A stretch of DNA of 64,000 nucleotides from Eutypa lata (Eukaryota > Ascomycota > Sordariomycetes > Xylariales > Diatrypaceae): the NCBI GenBank assembly GCA_022661535.1, contig JAKULF010000008.1, forward strand, positions 2,728,001-2,792,000, in the 5' to 3' direction. Of this stretch, positions 31,501-43,067 are shown piece by piece (position 1 is the stretch's first letter; every line of letters begins with the position of its first letter). The notes beneath the pieces are model-generated. The model saw only the letters and a program-made list of their open reading frames with translations. It had not been told where the DNA came from and made no database searches. The position numbers and the translations under genes are program-made.

Positions 31501-34108
31501 AATCTCGAATTTCCATTGGCCAGAAATCAAACAAAAAGTTGAGTGGGGATTTAAAGTCAATGGGGGGACAATAATAGAGAACAGAAGGTTACTTTTGACA
31601 GGCTGGCTGACGACAAGGGGTCCATTCATTGCCCCTCAAAGTGGATATAGTCCTTCCATTATGCCCCTCCAGAATCCAGAAAGAATCCAGAATGTCAGAA
31701 TGGCTAGGAACCACTACACGTGGGGCCGACGACACCGCGATTATCATGATCCTACTGATGACCCGCGATTATAGTATATCATGTTAGATACATGCATATC
31801 GTAGGAATTCTGGTTTCTGATAGCCCACAGGGTTCATGCTTGAGGCATCTGTGGCAGGTTTAGAATGTCAAAGGACGGTAAAGTACTTTGTACATGTCGG
31901 ATGAGTTGGCAGGCAATATGATCGACGAGTGCGTGAGAAGGATCAAATAAAATGTAACCGATACAGAAAGAAGACTTCTCATCATTCGGCTACAGAAGTA
32001 GCTGCAGGCGTGTTTAGTTGCATTGAATGTATATGTACGATTAAGAATGATGCGCTGGCTCGACAGTTTCCTGCAGCGAACTGGCTTCTTGTTGGCTTTT
32101 CATTGGGCCATTGAGGCTAACTCCGTCAATTTCCCGACTCAAAGGTAAGGAGAACTGGGGACGCTTCCAGGCTGCGCGTAACTACAACCTTCTGGAGAAA
32201 TCAAATATCTCTATCGGGATATGGGGCGCTAGTGGAAAGAGGTATGCGTTGCGATTATCCTTTTACGATCTCGTCGAGAGTGGAGGGCTTTCAATAATAT
32301 CTATGGAGGAAGGGGGAGGGAAACATGATGGAGCCAGCACCAAGAAAATTGGATGTCCACTCGGTGAAATACGTGGGATTCGTTGATTCTGAAGAAGCTG
32401 CAGCTAAGACTGCAACCCACTTCCATGCTAGCTGCTTAGTATGCTCGCAAGTATCTCATCTTTTTTTACCAATATATATATGTAGTTAATGGGTCGACAC
32501 TTAGCGAGAAAGTAAGAGGGATAAAAGGTAGACTAGACTAATCACGAGATGCGCCGGCATGGATTGACCCTGATTCGGGTACGTAAGTAATCAATCCTGT
32601 ATGGAAAGCGTTGGTGTTGATGGGATTACTGTCGTAGATAAGCATAACGGTACTCGAAAGTGAGAAGGATCGTTGGTTGGAGACAATATGGTCCTTATAT
32701 GACATCTTCACCCATGAAATGGAGGTGCATGGCTTGCTTTTCATGCAATGTCTCTAGTTCGCATTGCGCGCGCAGGAGACCAGTGAAAGGAAACATACCG
32801 AAAACCGGGACGAAGTATGTGGCAATATCAAGGCTACCGGTCTTAGCTCCGTATATCTAGGTCTCTCTTCCCTGACGATCTAATATTGTGCTTGGGTGAA
32901 TCTCTCTACTAAGATCCCGTTGAATAAGCACTGCGTATTGTGTAACAATTCTCTGCGGTATAGTGACAAGTGGGCCGGAAGGCTGGGCCGCCCGAGACAA
33001 TAAATACATCTACTGGTACATCACACATCAAGTAGCAGGCACCTGACGCGGGTTAGAAGGCGAAATGCGAGATGCGTGAGTGGTTGGGAGGAGATATGCA
33101 GGCTCGGGATTCGATGCTACTTTGTCATGAGCCAACTCACCCATCGTGGGGCTGTGCCTAGATAAATAGAGAAATAGGCAGATAGGCAGACAGGCAGTTG
33201 AAGAATCGGCCGTGTAGGTATGGTGAGGTGCAAGGCCACCGATTGTAGGGATCGGTAGGCAGAAGCTGCCGAGAGGAGCCGCAGTAATGGATTTTTGGGT
33301 GTTAGGTCACGGAGGCGTACTAACAGGGCTTGGTGGCCGGGGAATCTATGCGGTCTTGCACAACGATGATGATGGGGCATCTTCTCATAGGACGAAAGCC
33401 TAATCGATTATGTCTGGACGTTTCTGAAGCGTTCGACTGCACCTTGGAGGTGGCGGGCTCATGGCAGACCTAAAAAAGGTAGTGCTTGCATTCGCTACTA
33501 ACCTGCGTGCGACCCGGTCCCAGTGATTCATACAGAGTATGCATAAGGTAATCAAAGGACTGGTCTGCCTTCTCCCTTGCAAACGACTGTTCGTTGGGTA
33601 GATGGTTCGCAGGAGGACGATGTCGTGCTAGCCTAATGCAAATTACTGGTTTTCGGCCAGTTTACAGACCGCTAGAACTCAAGTGTGTCGGCCGAGGGAT
33701 GCACGACATCCGAGACCCTGACATTACAGATCTGCGATATTCCTATGACAGCCTGCAAAACGGTGAAAAATGCAAGCTCATCCCCTGTTAAGGGGCGCTC
33801 TAAAGTGCTCTTGAAACGACCTGATCAATGAATACTGCCGGCTAAGGCAGGCTGGACAGGAATAGTTTCTTGTCAAGACAATGATTAGTGAATCCGATAT
33901 CGACAATTGATCCGCCACATCTATCACGATCTTCAGATCTGATAATAAGCTAGATTTCACCCAATCCAGAGGGGAGACATGCAACCGTTAACCCATCTAT
34001 CGAATGTAGTACCCAAACCCATCTTCATCCACCGCTTGATCCTACCAAAAACGCCGATGATGCCGCGAGACCAAATCTTAATCCAATGTCTAATTTGCTT
34101 GAACTGAA
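28542..34108. other. Gene-poor region of 5.6 kb
   Basis: No frame in this stretch carries a recognisable domain, a credible start and splice signals. Frames of 60-147 codons (for example 31331-31774 +) look random. Composition is ordinary rather than RIP-like, with many short purine-rich and simple-sequence patches near 29040-29180. The part adjoining 28541 is the KxDL promoter; the remainder may hold a long 5' region, a noncoding transcript or a gene too fragmented for me to see. Confidence 0.5.
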
Positions 34109-35314
34109 TTAGCCAAATATCTTCAGAAAGCCCCATATACCGATGCCGCTGAGGACTGGAATTGTCAAGTTATCATCCCAACCAAAAAGGTCGATCACCT
34201 CGCTACCAGCCGCAACAAAGCCCGACCATAGACTCATCACTCCCAATGCCACCGGGCCGTGTATCGTTGCCTGCGAAGATGTCCAGCCAAGTGCATCTGA
34301 CACCAAGCGTGGCAGCCGCAGGAACCCCTGATACATGAATGGATGTTGTTCGTCCCCAGGAAATGGGCCAGTTTTGGGGGCTAGGAAACCCCAGAACCAA
34401 ACGGCAGTAGCCACGCCGACTAAAAAAGCAGCCAGGGACCCGGCTAGTGATTTTCCTTTGCGAATTCGAGGCGTATATCTCCCATATAGCCTACCAAAAG
34501 TACTGGCAGCCGTGTCGCACCAGCTGAGAAGCATGACAGCCACGACACCGACGTCCTTGGGAAAGAAGTAGAGAACGATCCAGGTGCCTAGCAAGTAGAA
34601 AATGACACCATTCCACCCGGCATATTCGCTCTCGCGCATCAAGGCGCCTAAGTACTTGACGTATATAGCATTCAAGGATGCATACTTATGCCGTAAGTAG
34701 TCGGTAGATGCGATGGGAATTAAGGCGCCCATTAAGAAAGGCGTTACTTGCGATGTCTGAGTGCCAGAGACGTAGAGCCAGTACACGAAGAAACCAATGG
34801 AAACGTGCAGCACTTTCCTAGGAACTTCATGTTTGTGAATTAACGTCTGGAAATGGCGATGTATAGGAATTAGACCTAGAGGACTGGGGCTGCGACTGAA
34901 ATCGCGCCAATTCCATCCTGGAGTTGTGGGCGGCGCAAGATGGCCGTTAGGTGTGGTCGCGCCGCTGTTTGTTTCCTTAAGACTTATTTCTGGCTGTACC
35001 TTTTTGGAAGCCCTCGTGAGTCTCGTAGACGCGATATTATTGGATTTGCGCGTCTTGATTGGGCTCCTTGACCTCGTCCGGGCCCTCCTCAACTCTGGAT
35101 CGGTCTCAGACTCCTCATCGATGTTATCTTGTATAGAAGGTATAGCTGATCTGCCAGCTGCTTGACGCCGCTTCGTTGCGGATCGCGTGAGGGGCCCGGA
35201 ATAGGATTCTTGCGGGTCGTCTTGGAAGTCGTCGCGTTGGCGTTCCGAGGGCGTCGGACTCGGTGAGATCACACGAGGGGTAGCCGGAACAATCGGCTTC
35301 CCTCGCACGGACAT
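34109..35314 (-). CDS. DGK1: CTP-dependent diacylglycerol kinase (Dgk1-like)
   Basis: Intronless 401-residue integral membrane protein of the ER/nuclear envelope, predicted to phosphorylate diacylglycerol with CTP to make phosphatidate. The N-terminal ~150 residues are hydrophilic and disordered with basic Ser/Arg-rich elements (RRARTRSRSP). The catalytic half opens with VPRKVLHVSIGFF and has several membrane helices, the acidic SWCDTAASTFGRLYG segment and the GKSLAGSLAA motif, all typical of Dgk1 and related CTP transferases. I choose the ATG at 35314 (MSVRGKP) because upstream only TTG is available in frame. It is longer than yeast Dgk1 (290 residues) because of the N-terminal extension. 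It opposes Pah1-type phosphatase activity in yeast; the same is expected here. Confidence 0.85.
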   Translation of the reverse strand: MSVRGKPIVPATPRVISPSPTPSERQRDDFQDDPQESYSGPLTRSATKRRQAAGRSAIPSIQDNIDEESETDPELRRARTRSRSPIKTRKSNNIASTRLTRASKKVQPEISLKETNSGATTPNGHLAPPTTPGWNWRDFSRSPSPLGLIPIHRHFQTLIHKHEVPRKVLHVSIGFFVYWLYVSGTQTSQVTPFLMGALIPIASTDYLRHKYASLNAIYVKYLGALMRESEYAGWNGVIFYLLGTWIVLYFFPKDVGVVAVMLLSWCDTAASTFGRLYGRYTPRIRKGKSLAGSLAAFLVGVATAVWFWGFLAPKTGPFPGDEQHPFMYQGFLRLPRLVSDALGWTSSQATIHGPVALGVMSLWSGFVAAGSEVIDLFGWDDNLTIPVLSGIGIWGFLKIFG

Positions 35315-36331
35315 GTTATAGGGAAAAGGCGGTAACAGTGGGTAGAAGATAGCGCCAGTAATGGTTTGTCGTACGTCGTAAAAGCGCAAAGGCCAGTAGC
35401 TGGTGTGTATGTGTTTATCCCTTCTCGCTTCGCGCGCGTGATCAGAGGTCAGAAAAGGGAAAGGCCCGTTATTGAAGGAAGCCCAGAACGTTATCGGATC
35501 CAGTGTGTAAGATGTCGGGAATGCAGCAGAGCGTAACTCCGCCGCATTGTTATTAGTTGTTTATGCGTAGTATTAACCTAGGTATGTTATTCTGTTTATT
35601 ATGCTATACATAAAAAGCATTATATAAGTAGGTATTTAGGTATGATTTATGTACCTGGATTGTAAGTATGTACAAGATGGAGTGAAAATTCGGATAGTGT
35701 GAAGTAATCTGATAATGTGAGGTAAGGCAAGGCAAGGCAAGGCAGCTGATGAGATAATCCAACTAGAGGTTTTCACTTAGGTACCTAATGATATGATGCT
35801 ATTATCCATTTATAAAATCTCTATACTTTGTATGTACATACATAAGGTAGGTAGGTACACAAGGCCTAAGTAGGGTGGTAGTCATCACACGAAAGATCAG
35901 GCGCAATAGTTGAAGAATTACGAAGTAGATAATTTGTTGACATATGTCAGGTGCTCGTAGCTGATAGAAGGGGTTTCACATGCATTTTTGTTTAATAATA
36001 GGTGCCTTGTTGTATTATTCGGGACTATTAATGGAATAGGGCACAAGCAACCATGTGGGTTTGGAACCTGAGGATGTCAACTTAGTGGCACGTGAATATG
36101 CATATTTATGCAATTATTGAGTAAATCTATAAATGCATTATCACTTCTAATTAGTTAGATGGTAGCATCATTATTACCAAATATTCGTCTCCATCGCTAT
36201 TCGTTCACACTTTCTGGGCTCGTTACTTATTACATTACATGTATTTCTATTCGAAGGCCCAAATCTTCGCTAAGGAAACCATATCACAAGGTTAGTATCT
36301 TCCATGGCACCAGCAACAGAAAGCTTTATAA
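35315..36331. other. Intergenic, DGK1 promoter
   Basis: About 1 kb, AT-rich, with a (AAGGC)4 repeat (35724-35743) and TAGG-type runs. No gene seen. Confidence 0.55.
35724..35743. repeat. (AAGGC)4 tandem repeat
   Basis: Four exact AAGGC units about 410 bp upstream of the DGK1-like start. Confidence 0.85.
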
Positions 36332-38731
36332 CTACCTTGCCCCTTGTATATCTGGACTCACAGGTCCCATTTGGGGATGGACCCCTAAGTGTCTCAATTC
36401 TAGTCCATCGCCAACGTCTACTTCTTCCAAGTTGTCACCACGTGGCCCATAGACCGAAGGATAGTGTCCGTTCATTGGACTGATCCGCTCTTCATCTTCG
36501 TTCATAAACGAGGAAGACGAACCATCTCTTCCGTCATGGGCCCGCTCCTTCCTTCGGAATATCTGCGCAATATTCTTCCGCATTCCCAATATTTGGCCTT
36601 TACCCGGATCTTTAGCTATATCAGCGAGTGGCCGGTTGGGAAGTTTGAGCTTCTGCCTGAACGTAGTTGTACTCTCTTGCACATCCAGGCCATCCTCGGA
36701 TACATCTTCGTCTACGTCGACATTGGCGCTATAGCCCCTATAGTACTGTACCTCGGGGATCCAAGTCCATGTGATAAAAGCCCCAACGAGCATCGTCAGG
36801 CTGAACCCAAGCAGCATCCCGGCAAACTTATGCACGTATAAATATGCCGAGCGGTCCCCGTAGATTGAAAGGTTCATGACGAGTTGAATGACGATAGCTC
36901 CAATCTTACCCGAGGCTGCAGCGATACCGTAAAATGTTCCTCGGTACTTAGTCTCGAATAACTCGGCGGCAAGTATGAATGTCATGGTGTTCGGGCCAAC
37001 ATTGAAGATGAATTGGGCAAGCACATAAAGAGTGATAGTTAGTGCGTGCATGTCTGTCATGAACGTGACGAAGAAGGTGCCTCCATTAATTGCGAAGAGG
37101 CCGGCGAGTGCGACAAACATCCAGCTCATCCACGTAGTCCGAGGGAGATAATCAATGGCGAGAAGGGCGACGATACTTCCAGGGAGTGCGCCACTCGAAA
37201 TTGTCTCGATATTTCGAATGCAGTTTTGTTCTAGCATGTCGAATATCGTAATATTGGGCTGAGCTGGATCTGATTTCCAAGCGTCCCCTTCACATCCCGT
37301 ATCAGGTACGCCATCTTCTCTTTGGGGTTCCTGAGAAAGCCAAATAGTCGAGATAGCCTTAGGATTGTCGAGACCGAGCCCATAGTATGCCAAGTCCACT
37401 GAAGTATAAGCGGTTAGTGATTGCTCTAACTAGAACTTGGTGAACAGCTAAGAGACAAGAATCGCCCTGAAACCACTTACGGAGGAACCATGCGGCAGCA
37501 ATACCAAGGAGAGGACGCCATCGACCGTGCTCAGCCAGGTGATCCCTCGCTTCCGCGAAGTGTTTAATAGTCGTGGCCCACAACCCTCTTCTTGGTTCTT
37601 TCGTATCACTCATAGCTACATTTATTACGCTATCCTCCGATGGTACATCTTCTTGCCCGGTTGGCTGCAAAGTTGCGCCCGGTGCATAAATGAGACCGGC
37701 TGCCTCAACGGCATCATCAACCTTGCCTTGTTTAGCAAGATAGTGAGGAGTCTCCGGTATCAGCCTTCTTAGAAATAGCGAAATGAAAGCCGGAACAGCA
37801 CCAACGCCAATGATCACTCTCCATACGACGTCGATGACTCGGCGCGATTCAGTAGAGTTATGATCTCTCCACCGTTCATCTTCAGGCGGTCTAGCGTAAG
37901 AGTGTTAGAATTAGCATCCTTCAGTTCAATTCTAGTAGGTAGGAATACACTCACAGCCCCATTCCATTACTAACGCCGTTTAGAATTGCTATTCCAAAGG
38001 CGTATGCGGCGAGCTGGGCGACAGCTTGCATCAAGAAGACGGCCGCCATCATACGACCGCGGGACTTAGTCGACGACCATTCGGCGGCAATAACCCCTGA
38101 AAGGGGACACTAAAATTGTGAGTGGGGATATGTTATCAGCCCATCCACACAACATCACGCTCATCCATGAGTCGACATATTCATAGGTCCGATAACCAGC
38201 CTAGAGAGATAGGGTCCTGCAAGTCTTACCTCAGCTCTAAGGTAAAAAGTCAGCTCCAGCCTTTCCTTGGATAGCGGTCAATGATGTAGGAATCACATAC
38301 CCAAGACCTATACCTAAGACGAAACGCCAGAATCCAATCCAGCCATAGATGCTCATTGATCCTCCATATCCAGACGATGCCATAGTCAGACCCATTGTTG
38401 CCATAACTACTATGCCTAACTCTAGCCCATATACAGCCTTCCGACCCTGTGTATCTGCTAGAAAGCCGAAGACTAACATACCAGTTATGATCCCCGTCAG
38501 GGTGGTCAAGGTGATTAGGAGTGAACTGTCTTGCCTCCCCTGCTCGCACTGCGGGTAGACAAAGTTCAAAGCCGGGCTAACAACGTTGACTGAAAAGATG
38601 CTATAGGACGTTGTGAAAAAGCCCGATGCTGCCACTAACCATACTTTCCACTGAAACCCATCTAGCCCAGGATAGTCAACGACTGACTGGACTGCTCCGT
38701 CGGGGTCTTCTGGATCCTTCAAGGTTGCCAT
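36332..38731 (-). CDS. MFS inorganic phosphate transporter (PHO84-like)
   Basis: Predicted 689-residue plasma-membrane transporter of the major facilitator superfamily, phosphate:H+ symporter type. Five exons: 38301-38731, 38230-38236, 37955-38109, 37481-37890 and 36332-37398; introns are 64, 120, 64 and 82 nt. The second exon is only 7 nt (AGCTGAG); it rebuilds the conserved GLGAE-(C)PLSGVIAAEW stretch and both neighbouring introns have good donors, branch sites and acceptors. Other evidence: MFS motif A (GFLADTQGRK), SRGRMMAAVF, PETPHYLAK after helix six and about twelve hydrophobic segments. The C-terminal ~130 residues are cytosolic and charged. An open-frame search alone breaks this gene into three apparent ORFs. 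Substrate assignment rests on overall resemblance to PHO84-type proteins; a related organic-phosphate or sugar transporter is possible. Confidence 0.83.
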
Positions 38732-39538
38732 ATTAGGTCACGGTCATCGGTCAAGGCAAGGTAGAACTTACATATCGTATCTCATTTACTACACGGCGAG
38801 CATCCGCATTGAGGCTGGAAAAATAAGCACCCATTTTCTCGCATATCGTTATTATTCATACTTAAGGGGAAAGCATGCAAGGGAATGGTCTGTCCTGTGT
38901 TAGGGTGCGGAGAACACATGCTTCTATATCTCGAGCTATTGAGCCTTGCGACAAGATACGACGTCGCATGATGCTACATAGCCGCTTGCGACCCTTACCG
39001 AGTCCCCGATATAGCAATGCGGCTGAAAATTCACAGGGCAGTATACTTGATTAGACTCACGCTGAGCCTATTTGGACGCCAGACCAATCCTTAGCTTCGT
39101 CATAGCAAGGGTCCGGTGACCGAGTAGTCAAGGCAGAATCGTAGTCTAGACCTGGATGACATGTGTGGCGAGTAGTATCATGGCTATTTTGTATAAATAA
39201 ATCATCAATCAGCAATTCAGCTCTTGGAATCCCGTACATTACTATTTATTCCTAGTAGATTATACGCAGCGGCTGCACAACGGTGTGGTTGGTGCCGTCT
39301 TAACCTCGAGGAAAACGTGGTTGTTGGAACGACTCTTATTGGTCCTTACTCATGACCCCTGACCATGAGGGCCGCTCCCCCATCTGGTAACATTGGAGCA
39401 TAGCATCATATCTTAGGTTGCCTCAATCGGACACCGACAACATCAAAATGTCCTGAAGATACGTTCATTACTGAGGACCCGCACAGTGATCTGTGTAATA
39501 TGTTAGTGTCTGTGGTTCCCCTATACTGGTAACATATT
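38732..39538. other. Divergent promoter region
   Basis: About 0.8 kb between the phosphate transporter (-) and the HeLo-like gene (+). No gene seen. Confidence 0.55.
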
Positions 39539-42032
39539 ATGGATCCGGGGACTGCTCTCGCTGTCGTTCAGCTCTCCGCATCGGTCCTAAAAATCATTGC
39601 TGGGATCTGTTCTGAGTTTACTGGTCGCGGAGATAATGTATCACAGAAGCTAAGGGATCTTAACCAGCGACTTCAAACCTTTCATCATCTACTCAACAGG
39701 ACTATAGAAGTATCCGAAGCACAAGAGTTCCCCGGGTTCGATGCCATCCGACAGACACTCCAGGATTGCAACAACTTTCTAAAGCAGCATGAGACAACAC
39801 TTGCCGCAAGGACCCGGTTCGGGGCTGCACCTCAACGATTATGGCTTTTCATGGGCCCAGATAGTAACAGAATCGATGAATTTAACAACAAATTTAATAA
39901 TTACCGTAAGAAGTTTCTAACACAACTTGATTCTCTTACAGCGTGTTTTAAATATGCATTTGCCTGTTGAGAAAAGGCCTTCTTTCTGGACTATGGCTTA
40001 CAACTTCGGAGTCGTCGCAGAAGTACCAAAGACAAAAGGGAACTAACTCCAGATGTTTTAGATGTCGAGCTCCAGACGTGGAGAACTAATGCCATTGAAC
40101 GAAATACCCATGGCATTGCACGAGACGTTCGAACACTGTGAGCATTGGAATTATGGGATTAAACTATATACGAGCAAACTTGTGCTGACTCTCTATAGGG
40201 TGATGGAGAGAGCTTCTATTTCCGTTCTAGATGACAAAGTTACGAGCCCCTATAGCATATCGCCGCAGCTTGAACCTACCAGACGGCTTACTGGAGAAAC
40301 CCTTGTCGAACCTACTTCAGCTCAAATGGCACCGTCGCCTCATGTTACCAGATCTCCCAGACTAATGCCTTCGTCTCGAGCTTCGTCGCTTGCGTCCATC
40401 CCAGAGCTCCCACCCGGCGAATTAGGAGACTCACGCCAACATTTTGAATCCCATAGAAGATCGAGTAGCAGAACTGTATCGATGCAAGGGCCTGTGATGG
40501 AACTTCTCCGAACCCATGGTCATCAAAACCACCATGCCCTAACGTTAGCTCCACCAACCCGAGAGGACTCTATTGCAACAGGGATGTGGCCACCCGAGAC
40601 ACGGTCACCAACGAACACAAACTCGCCAAATCAGGGACACAAAGTGACTCTGTGGGTTAATACTTTCATTACTACCGGTCTCTTAGAGCTAACATACTTG
40701 CTAGGACTATTGGTCACCGGACGCCGTATCATTTTAGTTTAAACAGTTACAAGGTTTACAAACAAAGCACTCAACGAGTTGTAGAGTGGAATGGTGATGG
40801 AGTCAAGATCAAGCACTTTAGTAAGGCTCTATTGTTCACCCCAGGGTTCTATTACCAACTGAGTGATAGTTCCTTTTGACATATCTCGGATTCCATACAC
40901 AAAGCCGAACGATAAGAAATTTGAAGTATCCTTCTTGCCGAGAGAGAATGGACATCGATTCGAGATAGCAGATGCGAATGGTACTGAGTCTGTGAAGGAT
41001 AGACCGAGATACAACTTCTCTTCTAAGATGAATCGAGAAGTGTTCCAACGAGATATCCGCGCGCGGAAACTTCTAGCGACAATGGAAGCTCTCAAGATAC
41101 ACAGCGCGGCGGAGAATAACATCGCGAAAGGCGTCCACTTGAAGATTTGGCGACGGAACGACTCAGACGACGAGCCCACCATCACCTTCGCTCACCATGA
41201 GAGGGGGGTGGTCCAACACCACGTCGAATATGTGATACGCTGGTTCAAGGGCAAGCCAGTCCCCAAAGGAGACAAGTCGATAATGTTAGAAGTATATTCG
41301 GCGGATGTCGATTTAGATTACGGACCGTCGGCAGCGGAACCTAATCGGAGGTTCTCCATCGGTGGGAGCATAAGGAGGAGGTCATCAGACAAGTCGCCGT
41401 CCCCGAGCGTAACCCCGCAAACGCCCTCGACGCTCTACGAGAATAGGGGTAGGCCGCCGCCAGACCCAGTCCGGAACTTGAAACACCTCAAAATTGAGTT
41501 CCAGAACGCCCACTGTACGTATGACCCGTTCTCGTTCTCCCCTATTTGAGATCCCCCCTATTCGTTACGTGCTATGCTATATTGACAACATTGTATAAAA
41601 GTACGACAAGAATTTATCAATGCATGCTACTACGCACACCACCCCGAAGCGGCGCCGAACATGAATCCGCAGATGTCATCGCGTTCACACAGCTCGAACT
41701 GGTCGTCGCCTGGCCAGATCGCCAACGAGTCTCCGAGCAACAACAGTGCTGTACATGGGTCGTCTCTCGGCCCGTCTATGGTCAGGTGGTCCCCGAACGA
41801 TCAGTACCATGCTCTTTCCCAATATACTCTACCGCGTCCCGATGCCTCCGGGCTAGAGACAAGAGGGATCATGGCAGAGTTGGAGACGACCGAGCCTATC
41901 CGCGAGCTAGAGGCGGTCGGGCCTATGTCGGAACTAGAAGCGATCGAGCCTAATATGTCGGAGCTCGAAGCATCGATGGCGCTGAGCTTGGGGGGTTTTA
42001 ATAAGGATACGAGGGATCATCGACCACCATAA
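39539..42032 (+). CDS. HeLo-like N-terminal fungal protein
   Basis: Reconstructed six-exon gene of about 721 residues: 39539-39942, 40021-40137, 40199-40651, 40705-40820, 40870-41514 and 41602-42032. Four introns (61, 53, 49 and 87 nt) have convincing donors (GTGAGC, GTGGGT, GTAAGG, GTACGT) and restore frame. The first junction (GTGTTT..GCAG, 78 nt) is weak and was chosen because an in-frame TGA at 39968 must be skipped. The N-terminus (MDPGTALAVVQLSASVLK) is the HeLo/SesA-like domain found at the front of fungal STAND and cell-death proteins. The middle is a Ser/Pro-rich linker; the C-terminal half has a conserved region (VVEWNGDGVK, FEVSFLPREN, FINACYYAHHP) and ends in about four ELE-x-EP-type repeats. 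No NTPase domain is present. Function unknown; a signalling or incompatibility role is inference from the N-terminal domain. Confidence 0.7.
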
Positions 42033-43067
42033 AATGACAATAACTCCCTTCGAATACAGATAGTGGGAGCTATCGTATTCGCAGTTGTAAGGAATTCTCT
42101 CTAAAGAGATGCTGGGTAAAGGGGAGACAGGTACCTTCATAAGTAGAGCCCTGCCTACGGGTCTAACGAACATCATCATTGCGTACCTAGTCATAATTGG
42201 TAGCTACTTTATATAATATGAATTTCTAATTGAAACAATCATTTATACTTTGCACTTCACTTCCCTTATGAGAATGTTGAGTGAGAATTGGGCTCGGCTT
42301 TGTGCCTACTATGTATGTAGATGCTATGTATTATGCTCCATTAAGCGTAGTACCTGCATAACTTCATTAGCTAAATAATATTACTAGATTCCAAGAACTC
42401 AGGTTCTAACTCAACGACACTAGCTACATAGTTAGTACTAGGCCCCTTTTAGCTTAGCAACATTGAATGACACCTATCCGAAACAAGAGATCAGCCTGTG
42501 ACGCACCACAAGCTTCCAGATGAATACTTGCCTCCAAGCTGTGTCTGCAGCCTCAACCTCAGCGCCGCGCGCTCTCAGCTTCTTTTATCGTTACGCTCCA
42601 CCTACTTTTCCTACCTAAATATACGTCTATTAACTAACGGTGCTTCATGAACGAGACACCTAACGAGTTGAATTCCTGTGCTGTATATAGTTACATTCAT
42701 GATTCTTTGATGCCCAACTGGTATTGGGAAGTTCCAAGCTCTTTGTACCTACCAGGCTGAGAACTACATACATGCATCCTTGATTACGTGCAGGTAGGTC
42801 TTGCCCCATGAAATCTTAACTGCATCTGATAAATACCCTGATACTAATAGTCAACCTGTCATTTTTAGATTTACCAACACATAAGTTCATAGCCATTTCG
42901 ACTCTCACGAAAATTGCTGTCAACTGCATACCACCGCAGCGACCCCTCACCACCCGCCATCTCCTATTAACGCCTGCCGGCCATCCCGTCGGTTAGCATT
43001 TACAACGTCATTACCCCAAGTCAATTAAACGCAGCCGGCTGTACTTAAACCGCACACATATATCGCC
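42033..43067. other. Intergenic, SEC18 promoter
   Basis: About 1 kb between two plus-strand genes. No reading frame of interest; pyrimidine-rich stretches lie close to the SEC18 start. Confidence 0.6.

Noticed and set aside
31331..31774. 147-codon plus-strand frame in the gene desert
   Set aside because: No recognisable motif, poor codon pattern and no splice support.
40062..40198. ATG at 40062 as the start of a separate 226-residue gene
   Set aside because: This part overlaps a well-formed intron (GTGAGC..CTGACTC..ATAG, 40138-40198); the downstream frame is better explained as an exon of the HeLo-like gene.
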